Source: Bursaphelenchus xylophilus (Eukaryota; Nematoda; Chromadorea; Rhabditida; Aphelenchoididae). Taken from it: a stretch of 64,000 bases of DNA. How positions within the stretch are numbered: the first letter of the stretch is position 1; each line of letters opens with the position of its first letter. Positions 46,252 through 57,650 of this stretch are shown piece by piece. Position numbers and translations under genes: made by a program. The notes beneath the pieces are model-generated. The model saw nothing but the letters and a program-made list of their open reading frames with translations, was not told the origin of the DNA and did not search any database. The stretch covers positions 248,001 through 312,000 of the forward strand of contig CAJFCV020000005.1 of NCBI GenBank assembly GCA_904066235.2. Reading direction: 5' to 3'.

Positions 46252-47110
46252 TTTATACAGCTCTGACCGCCACAAAACAAACACAAATAACCAACTGAGA
46301 ACTGGTTCTTGTTTTCGAAGCCCATATGTAGTTTGTAGTGGCAGTGGCGATTCTTGGTGGAAGAATTTCCTCTCGTTGCTAGGCACAATAACGACACAAA
46401 CGTGTAGACTTTTTTTGGTGGAACAAACAACATGTTGAGTTTAATGCTGGCACTTACGGGAGAGCGCAGAATTTTCAAAACATTTTTGGGTTTCTGCAGC
46501 ACAAGACATAACAGAATGTTTTGCACAGAGCAAACAGATTGTACTTGTTGCTAGTAAGAAAGCCGGAAAACGGAATATCATGTCTTCTCAAGTTCCCGGC
46601 GTTAATCCAAAAAGAGACTTCTTTCTGGACCGACCGCTGGTAATTTGACAAATATAATATTAATTACATCACTAAAGAAGATGCCATAGAGTTCCGAAAG
46701 ATTGAGCTATCGCCACTTTTCAGCTTCCTAAAAGAATAAATTTTGACTTGGCAATCTCTCTCCACAGTGACGGACCTGATCCAGTGGCAAAAAACCTATC
46801 ATTTTGCATTCGGGAAGTATCAAAAATGTGGCAAAATACTTCCCTCTACAAGCGAAAAAAAACTTTGTTTTGAAGGGCGCGCCCTAAAGAGGGGCCACGC
46901 TTTTGAAATCTGAGATTTTTTCATCTGGAGGAGGAAGTATTTTGCTGCATTTTTGATACTTCCCGGATCCAAAATGGTACCTTTTTTGCCAATGGATCAG
47001 GTCCGCCACAGTAAACTGTAGAGCCCCAAGCCAAAGAATAGGGCATAAAATTAAAGTTTATTTATCAAAACCCGCACAATACCTCGTGTTGAGTCATTCA
47101 CCGCTGACTC
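46252..47110. other. Intergenic with a relic of a duplicated SDR intron
   Basis: 46723-46764 repeats the exon 2/intron 1 junction of SDR copy 1 (CAGCTTCCTAAAAGAATAAA...) and runs straight into MITE copy 15. No intact SDR exon remains. Confidence 0.7.
46765..47011. mobile_element. Palindromic MITE family 1, copy 15
   Basis: CAGTGACGGACCTGATCC ... CAGGTCCGCCACAG-TA. Shares the CAGTGACGG end and left flank with copy 12, so it travelled by segmental duplication rather than transposition. Confidence 0.88.
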
Positions 47111-50100
47111 TCAACACGAAGGGTCAAACTCTTCCAGAATTGCGTCCATGCCGAAGGAAGTCGGGCGAGGCGCGTACGTGTGAACCACATGATCCTCAAT
47201 GAAGTCCTCATAAATTGCTTCTACACTGACCTTCGAAAAGCCGACGTCTGTACGGTCTCGCATAAACTTCCGCAGCGCCTCGTAATAGTGACTGGCATTC
47301 GACGGACTCCGCGGCTCGACGCAGCAATACTTCTGAAAGCTTGAATATTGGAGATCCGATCGCCAGCACTCACTGCCATTTTATACAGAGGATCACGATT
47401 TGCACCATCGGAGGAAGCCTGCACCACCACACCGCATTCATCGTTCAGCGCCCTGCTGCTACCACTTCTTAGGCGGCATACCAACCCGCGGTCACCAATG
47501 TCGTTGGCGCATCCGGATATGATCTGGAAACAATACGGCTTATGTCAAGGTCAAGTTACAGCGTTTGGCATGTTATCCGATCAGATCGAAAATCAATTGA
47601 AGTCAAAAGAAATCTCACAAAAGAATTTTTCGCGGGGCCTTCCGACCGAAAAATATTTTTCTCGGAATCTTATTTGTTTTGTCAATTTTGACACTTCGTT
47701 TGGACGAAACTCAAATGTGTGCGGAAAACATTTTTCTTCTCTTTCGGATTGCCGTCCTTTACCCCGGAGTTGGACGATTGGGGAAACCGAAAAGTGCTAT
47801 TTTTCTTCGATGCAAATGTCGAAATTAGGATAATCGATGGTGCTGATTTCGAAAATGACATTCATTTTTTTGATTGTTACTTTTTTCCTTATGTTAAGTA
47901 AAGTAGTCCTTTTTAAATTTTTTCATAAATACTCGATTTAGGGGTTTTCGATGGTGCTGATTTCGAAAATCGTGTTAACTTTTTACTATCTGCGGTACGA
48001 GATGAAAATAAGGTTTTTGACGATCATGGTGTTGTTTTGATGCTTAGTACTCTTCAAAAACACGTTTTAAAGGCTTCGTGCTATTTAGTACCGATCAGAT
48101 AGTACTATATAGTACTGCATAAAAAGTTAACATGATTTTCGAAATCAGCACCATCGATTATCCTAATTTCGACACTTGCATCGAAGGAAAGTAACACTTT
48201 TCGGTTTCCACAATCCTACTTTTCCCCAGTCGTCCCAGTTCCGCTTCACCCATGTCGCACTAAAACCGTCCACAACTCACTCGATCCGTATCATCCAGGA
48301 AAGCATAACATTGGTAAGCGCACTCGACGCTCTGATGACCATCTTGTGGGCAAACTCTTTTTTCCTCTAACTCATCGCTAACAAGCGCAATATCTTCTTC
48401 CAAGAAATATTTGGTATAATTAATACCGTCGTTATAGGGGGCATTAAATTTATGCGGATGACTGCAAAATCCAAACTCTCCGTGGACTTTGATTCTGACT
48501 CCTTGGACGCATTCCGACAAACGCTGAAACCAATTTTGTAACAAAAAAAAAATTGTTTTAAAGTACAAGTTTAGGCGATAAACTAACCTGTCTTTCTGCG
48601 TGGAAGAGGACCTTGTCGCTCTGCTTGTCCAAAAAATGCGCATAACAAAACTCACCCGCTTCCACTTCTGAACATGAAAAACGTTGACGAAGAAACAAAT
48701 TTCTTTTATCGATATCATGCTTACCTTTCTCCTCACCCCCGATGTTCGTCCGTTTCATTGACCCGTCTATGGAATACTCTCCGACATAGCAAAAGAGCGC
48801 TTCCGAGTCAGGTGTTGTAGTCGTTGCGGGAACAGTTGTTGCGGTAGATGTTGCCGGCTCTGTTGTTGTCGCCCGCAGTTCGTACGTTGAGTCTTCAATT
48901 TCAGCTGAAACGACACACGTCAATCCAGCGCATTTCCTGAACCGTTTCGAAACTTCGTATCGTTTTCATTGATTTAAAAGAGAGACGAAATGTCGCGAAA
49001 TTACCGGCACTTTTTCTAGCCCGAAATAGTTGCTTTTTCTCGAAAAGGGAGAAGAAAGATTAGAAAATGGTTTTTATCGGTTAGTGACATTTCGTTTTGA
49101 ACGAATCACCAAAAAGGGGCGGGAAATTTTTTCTTCACTTTCTGCTGAAACGAAAAATTCTACAAATACGTTTTGAGACTTGACCAAGTGAACCCGTTGG
49201 TTTTAAAAGGGCCTTGAAACTATTGTAGTAAAATGCATTTTACTACAGTAGTTTGTTTAGTCTCTGTAGTTTCCGAAAATTAAATTTTTTAAAGTTTTTC
49301 TCCACTACTTATCAGTCTGTCGGGAAAGTAATGTGCCAAATGTCGCTGCGACAATTTCTGAAATGAAAAGCAATTTAAATTTGACAATCCATTTTCCCGC
49401 GGCGACGCGATTTTCGCTGCGACATTGTGCTCATTATTTTCCCGACGGACTGATATTTCTATGGTAATGGCCAAGATAAGATTTCCACATCCAATTTGAA
49501 AATTCCAAAATTCAAAAAAAGTTTACTCTTTGCGTAGTGTTGTTCGTTTTGCTTGAAGATTTGGAAAAGCTGCTCCTCCACTTTACTCTCCGTTCCTGGT
49601 TTGGCTAAAAGTTTAAAAAATTTAAGTAAGATCTTCAAAAAAGTTTTTTTTCTATATTTTTTTGATAGCGACTTGCCCATAGTAAGAATCAGCACAGTGG
49701 AGTAGCCCTTGTGAAAAACCTTGGTCCCATTTTCGCAGTAACTTGTCAGATTTACTGTTAAATTAAACTTGCGGTTAATTCTCTAAAAATGCGATAAATG
49801 AAGTTCGAAATGGAATCAAAAAATTCAAAAAAAAAAAAAAATCTCACCCGCTCTTCTAACAACTCCACCGGCTCGTCAAAGTAATCAAACGAAATAAATT
49901 TTCGCATTCCAGTATCAAACGCGACCGGGCACAGCGGTCTCCTCGGATCCTTGGGAATGTAGAAGCGGGAGCGATTACAGGGTCCCTGAACAATAATGCC
50001 ACTGATTTTGCTTGAGAATATTGCCGAAGATGAAAATTCAGCAATGTTTTTTTATGACAGAACACGCAAAATGAGTAACGGTCAAAGAGAAAAAACTATT

Positions 50101-52611
50101 TTGGCTCAATTTTTCTGGGAGAAATGTAACTTTTGCAAACTTTTTTCTTTTATGAAACTTGGCACAAATTTAGAATAATTTTGTTTAAAATGTATGCGAC
50201 AATCCTAGCTCGCGCTTTGCAGAAACCACCGAGATTTTTAGATCGAAAGTCGACGAAAATTTGAGACTTCTTGCCGAATTTCGGCACGAAAAGTTGCATA
50301 TCCATTTCTTCCGTAAAGGGTAGTGTTTCCACAAAAAATGAATTTTTTCCGCACAAAACTAGCCAAGTTACGGCCAAAAACTGTTTTTCTCTCTGACCGC
50401 TCTCCTCGTTTAGCGTACTCTCTCGGCTGCAGAGATCGTTCAATATCTCGGCTGCGCCTTCAAAGCGCGAGCTAGGACTTTGAGGAATTGATATTTACTT
50501 CATACCCGACGTGTGTGCAAAATTTAAAGAAAGTTTGAGCAAATGGCTTTTGCCGCGAAGTAGAACTGCCACCAATTTCTGCAAGTCCTAAGCTCGCCGT
50601 CTCTCAAATTTCCTCCCAAACGCTCCATCTAACTTACCTGTTCCTGTTGTTCCATTTTTAGATGACAAAACGCAGAACCTTGACATCCCATAAGTCTGTA
50701 GTGGACCGAATTCTCTTGTTCCAAATCATAAAACGGGCAGCCAAATTGTACATAATTCGGAAAATTTTCGTTCTCATCTAAAACATGGACAACATTGGCT
50801 TTCAAAAAGCACATAAATTCTGTTCTTTAATTACAAAACCCACCCCAATGAGGGAGGAAACGCTCCTTGAACATCTCTACATCTAATGGTTTTTCGTCCA
50901 GAATTTTGACGGCATCTTTGGGAGTCATCCCGTTCTGATGTAGAGTGCTACCATTGGGGCTGAAATACTAACAAAAATAAAGAATTTTTGGGCTGAAAAT
51001 AGGAAGCGGGGTTTTGCCGAGCCCTTGTAAAATTAAGCCTACAAAACAGTTTCCAAATTGAAGCAAAAATTCTGGCTTTCCTTGACCGCGATTGCTCCAT
51101 ATCCCGTAAATTCGGTGTCCGAAATCTTGACCGGATTGTCCAGTCGAAGGCAGTAAGATTTTGTATCGGAATAGTTGCCAAGTTCGGGAAAATTTGAGCC
51201 GAGAATTGTTTCATTACCAAAGTATGCCACATCAATCAACTTTTCATTTTCGTTCCAATAAATCCGAGTGCCAAATTCACTGAAATGTTTATAAAAAATA
51301 GATAGAATAAAGAGTTTAAAAATGCTGATAAAGATTTCTTTAAAAAGGTATTTTAATCGGTAATTTTTTCGATGAAAAATGAATATTTCGGATTTTGATA
51401 ATTCAGGGAAAAAATTTATTTAGAAATGCCCTGAGGGAATATTGAGAGGAAAACTTTATGACCAACAAATAAGGGCTTTCAAGATCCGAGAAATGCAATT
51501 TTTGAAAATTTTGATCCATTATTTTCAAAGTTATTGGCCTTCCAGACCTGAGGGAAGGCGAATAATTCATGTTTATAGATTTCAAAAAGTTTTATTATAT
51601 ATTCAAAGTAGAAAAAAAGCTTACATGGTGTCATGATCCTTAAATCCCAACGCTCTTTTAGCTATTAGACCCTCCGCAAGATTGAAAGCACTGAACAGAA
51701 AGCCTCTACTGTTTGTCGGCTTCTTCAGATTGATCCGTTTCAAAACTCCGCAAAATAAGGATCCGCTCTGAAAAAAGCAATGTGGCTTCAAAAGAAAAGT
51801 CGAGTTGTCTAAAACTATTAATAAATGAAAAAGTTCCTTATTCTGGCCACAACAAAGGTACTCTGCGAACCGCGCCCAACCTTGGGAATTAAAGTTAGGA
51901 AACAAGGCTTTGACCTAATTGGCACTGAATTACTATAACATCTCTATAGTTTTAAGGGTACCTACGAAGGCTATGACGACTGATTTAGTTCTATACGGAG
52001 GGAATACGTTTAGATCCGGACATGTTTCATCGTATAAAGTGTAAAATCGCGGATTGCAGCCGTTTTTGAAGGGTAAGGTGGTACGTAAAAACTCACCAAC
52101 TAAAGCCACTTTCGACAACGATGAATTTATTCTGCACGCTAAATTTGGGCTAATTCTGACCAGCTTCCGCAAAGTTATAAGCTGTGGCCAGAATAAGGAA
52201 CTTTTACCTAATAAACTCACGCAAGCGTCTTCAGACGGGTACAATGATCCGCCCACATGCCGATAGAGTCCATCCAGCCAGGCTTGAAGTAGGTCGTCAT
52301 CGCTGGCGTATGCATCTTAAAATCAATTTTTGGAAAGTAAATAACGTCTTCAACAACCCACCAGTACGTCTACCAATCATCACTCCCAACGCCCTTCCTT
52401 CCCATTTGGCCAGAACAGCAAAGAAATCCGACTCGAACGCTTGACATGACAAATACTCAAAATCGGCCGTCTCCTCCAGCGACTCTTGATCGATTGCAGC
52501 TACCGGCGAATTCGCGGTGACATCGTACAACGGATCCGCCAAAGGGAACTCGCAAGGCCATCCGAAGTTTGATGGAAGAGTAGATGAAAGGAGAAATAAA
52601 ATCAGCCACAT
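47111..52611 (-). CDS. Large secreted protein with repeated Cys modules
   Basis: Thirteen exons: 52611-52362, 52315-52221, 51767-51625, 51279-51043, 50959-50844, 50819-50638, 49985-49848, 49782-49527, 48904-48725, 48667-48588, 48523-48281, 47523-47374, 47332-47111; 2292 nt, about 763 aa. Signal peptide MWLILFLLSSTLPSNFG at the start. Several loosely similar modules carry a Cys about 30 residues before an F/A-x-F-C pattern (SYCLRLDNP ... SQNFCFNL; FGCPFYDL ... GSAFCHLK; LFCYVGEY ... GEFCYAHF). A Thr-rich linker (ATTTEPATSTATTVPATTTT) separates them from a C-terminal Cys-rich region ending CCVEPRSPSN ... EEFDPSC, reminiscent of Ly6/three-finger domains. Family not recognised. Part of the 49782-49527 exon (residues SKKYRKKTFLKILLKFF) is AT-rich and may be a missed intron. 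Confidence 0.6.
47763..48244. mobile_element. Palindromic element family 3, copy a
   Basis: Inverted arms beginning GGAGTTGGACGATTGGGG and running through CGATGCAAATGTCGAAATTA and ATCGATGGTGCTGATTTCGA. The interior has AGTACTATATAGTACT runs. Lies in an intron of the secreted Cys protein gene. Second copy at 62.6 kb. Confidence 0.82.
49312..49453. mobile_element. Short TA-flanked MITE family 5, copy 2
   Basis: TCAGTCTGTCGGGAAAGTAA start, inverse TTATTTTCCCGACGGACTGA end, TA on both sides, 142 bp. In an intron. Terminal repeats match the copy at 42634. Confidence 0.85.
50160..50540. mobile_element. Tourist-like MITE family 2, copy D, partial, inverted
   Basis: Interior of the family is recognisable in reverse (TCGAAAGTCGACGAAAATTT, GACCGCTCTCCTCGTTTAGC, CGACGTGTGTGCAAAATTTA) but both termini are gone. 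In an intron. Confidence 0.8.
51826..52207. repeat. Inverted-repeat element, ends AAAAGTTCCTTATTCTGGCC
   Basis: AAAAAGTTCCTTATTCTGGC at 51827 is matched by GCCAGAATAAGGAACTTTT ending at 52207. The right end continues inward with the sequence found in the kinase intron at 10.3 kb. Interior CTCTGCGAACCGCGCCCAAC resembles a stretch of the hAT element interior at 2874. Sits in the intron between exons 2 and 3 of the secreted protein gene and reaches within 13 nt of exon 2. Confidence 0.65.
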
Positions 52612-53197
52612 CTCGGGATGAAAACAAAGATTGAAAATGAAATTTTTGAGAGAAATCAAACTTGAGTTGGAAAATGTTTTTTTTCAACAAAAAAGTGGCC
52701 AACGTGGGGAGCTATTTTTAGATGGTTTTCTTAACTTTTTGTATTGTAGACAGCAAATGGTGCAGTATGCTTCCACAACCTTTGCCCAGTCACCCTTGAA
52801 TCGTGGTTGCACGGCTTCAAAAAAGAAATGTGCAAAAAATTTTCTTACTGCATCAATAACGATAGAAAAAAGTTATATCGGCATTCTATTACATGTTATG
52901 TTGACATTCTATTACATTTGTACCTGTGAACAAGTAATTATTTTTCAATTTATTTAGAATATTTTCGGCTTTGTGTTCGCGGTTAGAGGCCAGACATTTC
53001 ATCTTCCATGCCATGAAATGTCGATTCAAATGTAACTCTACCGGCCCTTCAATGTTCTGTTCTTGATCGGCTATAATCAAAGCAAAAAACGCGGCTGACC
53101 TTTTTCGACTAAAGACTAATTTGGATCTAATATGATGTCTCTACCAGCGCTTCGATTTTAACACAATAATGTTTCCTGATTTTTGTCAACTGTTAAG
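52612..53197. other. Divergent intergenic region
   Basis: Between the secreted Cys protein (-) and the first cathepsin B gene (+). No gene or repeat recognised. Confidence 0.5.
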
Positions 53198-54478
53198 ATG
53201 TTGGTAGGTTTAATGGGGCATACTGCTTTTGGTTGCGCAAGGCTATAGTAGGGATTTTAGAGGCTCGTAGCCTTGGGACTATTTGTCGCTCCGGCTTTCT
53301 CCGCCTTGACCGGCCAACAACTTGTCGACTACATCAACACAAACGGCCTGTTTAAGGCCACATACCATGCGCTCGGTAACATTCGGCATTACGGACACAT
53401 ATCAGATCCCCAAAAACAGCTCACCGTCTACGAGCACACCAAATACGACTATGACCTTACTGTGAAAATCCCTGAACAATTTGACTCCGCTGAAAACTGG
53501 CCTGAATGTGCCGACATCATCAACAACATCCGCGATCAATCCAACTGTGGCTGTTGCTGGGCTGTGGTCTCTGCTGGCATCCTTTCCGACAGGATCTGTA
53601 TCGCGACAAAAGGGAAATACAAGGTCTCAATCTCCAGCATTGCGACAGCGTCATGCGCTGGGAAAGATGGGTAGCGTGAGAGATTCTTCGCTATACATAC
53701 AATGGGGGACCTGATCCAATGGCAAAAAGCGTACCATTTTGCATCCGGGAAATATCAAAAATGTGGCAAAATGCTTCCCTCTCCAAATGAAAAGACTTCG
53801 TTTTGAAGGGCGCTGTCCCACACTGTATATCAGCAGGAGTTCCCTTAATTCTAATAAGTTTAGGTGCTGTGGAGGCAACGCGCATCTCGCCTACAACGAG
53901 TTTATAAAGAACGGACTTCCGACAGGTTCGGAAGAAGGCCTAAACCAGGGATGTCAGCCCTATCCCTTCAAGCATTGCAACCATGGCGTCAACGTCACAA
54001 AATATCCATTCTGCGAAGAACTCCCACATATACCCGAAGCAGACGTATGTTCTCACAAATGTCAAGCGAGCTACCCGAAGAAGTACGAAGATGATCTGTA
54101 TTTTGGGAAGGAACAGTACAAGCTGCAAGGGGAAGAAACAATTCAACGGGAAATCCTGAAAAATGGGCCGCTTTACACCTCGTTTCAGGTCTTTGATAGT
54201 TTCGAGTACTATTCAGCCGGAATTTATCGAGTAAGTCGGAAAGAAGTGCGTGTTCATTGCAGAGCGTTCCCGGCGAACAAGCCCAGGTGCACCATGCCAT
54301 GCGGATTGTCGGATGGGGCGTTGAGAACGGCACAAAATACTGGAAAATCGCTAATGTTTGGAATGACAAGTGGGGAGAGAAGGGATTTGTCCGCTTCATA
54401 CGAGGCATTGACGACTGTGGCGTAGAAAGTAATTGCGCCGCAGTCACAGTGGACACTGATCACCTTCCAAAGAACTAA
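53198..54478 (+). CDS. Cathepsin B-like cysteine protease, array copy 1
   Basis: Papain-family (C1A) protease, probably a gut-lumen digestive enzyme. Exons: a 6-nt first coding exon ATGTTG at 53198-53203, then 53261-53670, 53864-54230, 54263-54478; 999 nt, 332 aa. The signal peptide is split by the first intron ([17 protein letters not shown]). Propeptide, then mature domain from about [14 protein letters not shown]. Active-site region is [10 protein letters not shown], with Cys replacing the usual Ser before the nucleophile. Catalytic His is in HAMRIVGWG and Asn in IANVWND (usual NSWN). The occluding loop reads [14 protein letters not shown], so the His-His pair of exopeptidase cathepsin B is partly lost. 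Intron 2 holds a half MITE; intron 3 is only 32 nt. Confidence 0.88.
53698..53825. mobile_element. Palindromic MITE family 1, copy 16 (half element)
   Basis: One complete left arm (AATGGGGGACCTGATCCAAT ... GAAGGGCGCTG) joined directly to a right terminus TCCCACACTG-TA; the second arm is deleted. In intron 2 of cathepsin copy 1. Confidence 0.85.
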
Positions 54479-54811
54479 ATGTCTTGTCTCGCCAGTTAAC
54501 TGTTCTGTGTCGTCGCATACAAAAATATAGATAAAGAAATGATCATATATGGTTGTTGCTCAGGGATTTTCACATATATATCAATTCCTCGTTTGCTGAA
54601 GCAATCGAATTCTTAACCGCGCCCTAACAAAGGAAGTATTCCTAATGCTTTGAGCACTTCGCCGTAAGTCAAGGCACAGACCTGAAAGCCCTAAAGGTTG
54701 AAGAGTTCCTAAAGCATTTGCTCTGTCGTCTGGATTGCCATTTTTTTGGTAAATGATTAGAACTTTAGGGGCTTCGGTAGTTGAGCCCCCCACGAAAGCT
54801 AGTTCAAACCC
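54479..54811. other. Intergenic after cathepsin copy 1
   Basis: No gene recognised; leads into the foldback element. Confidence 0.5.
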
Positions 54812-55581
54812 CGGCGTCGCGACACTTGCGGGCAACCACTTTGCGGGCAACCAGTTTGCGGGCAGATTTTTTGCGGGCATCCACTTTGCGGGCAAAATTT
54901 AGGGGGTCACATTTGCGGGCAGCTGAAACATTTGCGGGCAGCTGAGACACTTGCGGGCAGCCTGGGACACTTGCGGGCAACCGACACTTGCGGGCAGCCG
55001 ACATTTGCGGGCAACCGGCACCTGAGGGTTACAGGGTAGAGGAGGAAATATTACTGCGATATTTTGGAAATTTGCCGACATTTGCGGGCAGCCGACACTT
55101 GCGGGCAGCCGACATTTGCGGGCAACAGAAAAAAACAGTCACACAGACTGTATAGGAACTTTTGGAACTGTTGCCCGCAAATGTCGGTGTCCCGCAAGTA
55201 TTGCCTGCCCGCAAATGTCGGAAAACTTCCAAAATATCGCAGTAATTTATCCACCTCTACCTTGTTATCATCAAGTGCCGGTTGCCCGCAAATGTCGGCT
55301 GCCCGCAAATGTCGGCAAATTTCCAAAATATAATATCATAGTAATTTTTCCACGTCCACCCTGTTACCCTCACAATCAGGTGTCGGTTGCCCGCAAATGT
55401 CGGCTGCCCGCAAATCTTCCAGGCTGCCCGCAACTGTCGACCCTGCCCGCAAATGTCCCAGGCTGCCCGCAAATGCCGGTGCTGGCCGCAAATGTCGGCT
55501 GCCCGCAAAGTGGCTGCCCGCAAAAAATTTGCCCGCAAAGTGGTTGCCCGCAAAGTGGTTGCCCGCAAGTGTGCGCCCGCC
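54812..55581. mobile_element. Foldback-type element with TTGCGGGCA unit arrays
   Basis: Left arm has about 14 units of TTGCGGGCA, right arm about 16 units of TGCCCGCAA, with a ~40-bp centre near 55133-55173. The outer ends match: GACACTTGCGGGCAACCACT left and the inverse of AGTGGTTGCCCGCAAGTGTG right. A ~55-bp spacer (TATTACTGCGATATTTTGGA and relatives) recurs once in the left and twice in the right arm, so arms have a higher-order repeat. This is the design of foldback transposons. Open frames across it (Cys/Pro/Gln repeats) are by-products of the unit. Confidence 0.8.
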
Positions 55582-55651
55582 CAAACCCCCACTGTTTTGC
55601 CCGTTTCACACCCCACATAATGAACAAATTAGAATAATACAAAAAATGTAA

Positions 55652-55815
55652 GTGGGGTTTGATCTACTACGTTGGGGGTTTGATCTTAAACGTAGGGGGC
55701 TATTTCTAAAACGTAGGGGGCTTCATCTAAAACGTAAGGGGCTTCATCTCAAACATAGGGGGCTTGATCTAAAACGTAGGGGGCTTCATCTAAAACGCAG
55801 GGGGCTTGTTCTGGA
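55652..55815. repeat. 21-bp minisatellite, about 8 units
   Basis: Tandem unit GGGGGCTTCATCTAAAACGTA with variants. Because 21 is a multiple of three it stays open as a 64-codon frame (LKRRGLH-type repeats), but there is no sign of a gene around it. A related GGGGGGCT-rich stretch continues to about 55915. Confidence 0.85.
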
Positions 55816-56198
55816 CCATAAAACTTGGATTAATTCTTTGAAATAAATTTTGAGGTTCAGAATGGACGAGGGGGGTTGTACTGGGTCATGGGGGGCTAAA
55901 CTGGACTGGGGGGCTGTACTACCTTAGCCCAGAACTTTACAAGACAACATGCTAAATATCACCCACACTTCGATGGAACGCCATCGCACGTGAAACATGA
56001 ACGCACTGACATATATAGTATATATGTATATAGTATACTATTCGCCGGACCTTTAGCCTTATTCGGTAATAATAACACCGGAATTCATCTTCTGATCAAT
56101 CGTAATGGTGAACGGAAATACCAAACTGTGAGATTTGTCGATATACATAAAAGAAAAAGAGAACGACCATTTCTCAGTGGTTTGTTGAAATTGTGGCA

Positions 56199-57650
56199 AT
56201 GATCGTAAGTCGAAGACGACGTTGAAAGACAAGTTTCAGCGATTCTTTGTTTCGAGCTTGTTGGTTGTTCCCATCTTTTCCACTTTGACTGGCCAGGATT
56301 CTGATGACATCAACAGGAATGGTCTGTCTGAACCAAAAGACCCTCCGTCTGACCCCGTAGATATCCGACGTCGCGGATATATACCGGATCCCCTAAGAAT
56401 GCGGACGGCTAAGAAGCGTACCAGAGATCACTATGACCTCACCGTGAAAATCCCAGAGAACTTTGACGCGGCGGAAAATTGGCCTGAATGTGCTGACGTC
56501 ATCAACAACATCCGTGATCAGTCCAACTGCGGCTCTTGCTGGGCCGTAGCTGCGGCGGGCGTCATCTCCGACAGGATTTGTATTTCCACAAAAGGAAAAT
56601 ACAAAGTCTCAATCTCCAGCATTGCGACAGCTTCATGCGGTGGAAGAGACGGGTAGGCAGACAAATCCTCAATATTTAGGGAGGTTCCCGATTGCGACGC
56701 TCAGATGTTGATGAAACTTGGCATAAATTTGGATTTATAGTACGTTTTCTAGAACAGATGGGAGTATACCTTTCTTGTTATGAAAAGTTTTTTTACCAGT
56801 TCCTACCGTAATGGGTAATGTTTCTTCAAAAAAATCATTTCTTTCGGCATAAAACTAGCAAGAATATAGCCAAGAATCGTATATCTCTCTAAATTAAACC
56901 TTCACGAATTTCTATGTGGCGTAATGCCCGAAGTATGTGCAAAATGAAAAAAAAATATCTGAGCGTCGCACTTGAGGCCCTTCCCTTGCAATATGTTTGT
57001 AATACACTGATCTTCAGATGCCATGGGGGCGGCGAATTTATAGCTTTCCACGAATTTATTGCTGATGGCCTTCCAACGGGCTCAGAAGTCGACAAGCATG
57101 AAGGTTGCCAGCCTTATCCCTTCAAGAAGTGTGCTCATCACATCAATTCCACCGTATACCCACCTTGCGACTCAATTCCCAGCGGGCATGCCGACACATG
57201 CTCGCACAAATGTCAAGCTGGCTATCCGAGGAAGTACGAGGATGATTTGTTTTTCGGCAAAGATGAATACATCCTGTTGAACGAAGAGGCAACTCAACGA
57301 GAAATCCTTGCCAATGGGTCCGTTTTTAGGCTTTTTCTGCTACGACAGTTTTGATAATTACACAGGGGGAATTTATCAGGTGAGTTTTGGACGGAGTTAA
57401 ACTTACCGTTTAGCACGATCCTGACGAGACGAAAGGCGGCGGGCACGCCGTGCGCATCGTTGGTGAGAACGGAACAAAGTACTGGAAAATTGCGAACAGT
57501 TGGAACGAAGGCTGGGGCGAGCACGGCTTCCTCCGCATTATCAGGGGCATTGATGACGGTGGCATAGACAGTTTGAATGCCGCTGTTTCGATTGACACTG
57601 ATCGTCTTCCGAAGAAGTGGGCAACTTACGCACCCCGTTCAAGAGTTTGA
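56199..57650 (+). pseudogene. Cathepsin B-like array copy 2, frameshifted
   Basis: Exon plan as in copies 1 and 3: 6-nt exon ATGATC at 56199-56204, then 56240-56652, 57018-57379, 57414-57650. The active site [10 protein letters not shown], occluding loop CAHHIN and NSWN are intact. Two defects: in exon 3 after NGS the frame breaks (equivalent to losing 2 nt in a T-rich stretch near 57318-57340), giving an early stop before the usual YDSFDNYTGGIYQ; and in exon 4 HAVRIVG runs straight into ENGTKYW, missing the three residues WGV. The propeptide is also unusual (GYIPDPLRMRTAKKR). The break is near T runs, so a sequencing error is possible, but the in-frame loss after the catalytic His region argues for decay. 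Intron 2 carries Tourist-like copy E. Confidence 0.75.
56677..56988. mobile_element. Tourist-like MITE family 2, copy E, degraded
   Basis: TAGGGAGGTTCCCGATTGCG ... CTGAGCGTCGCACTTGAGGC; termini recognisable, interior deleted. In the intron 2 of cathepsin copy 2. Confidence 0.8.

Noticed and set aside
54812..55581. CRISPR-like array (short repeats with variable linkers)
   Set aside because: Eukaryotic context, very short 9-bp core, irregular spacing, and the second half is inverted; foldback element explains it better.
55116..55651. Open frames of CPQ/ARK/CGQ repeats
   Set aside because: By-products of the TTGCGGGCA unit in all frames on both strands of the foldback element.
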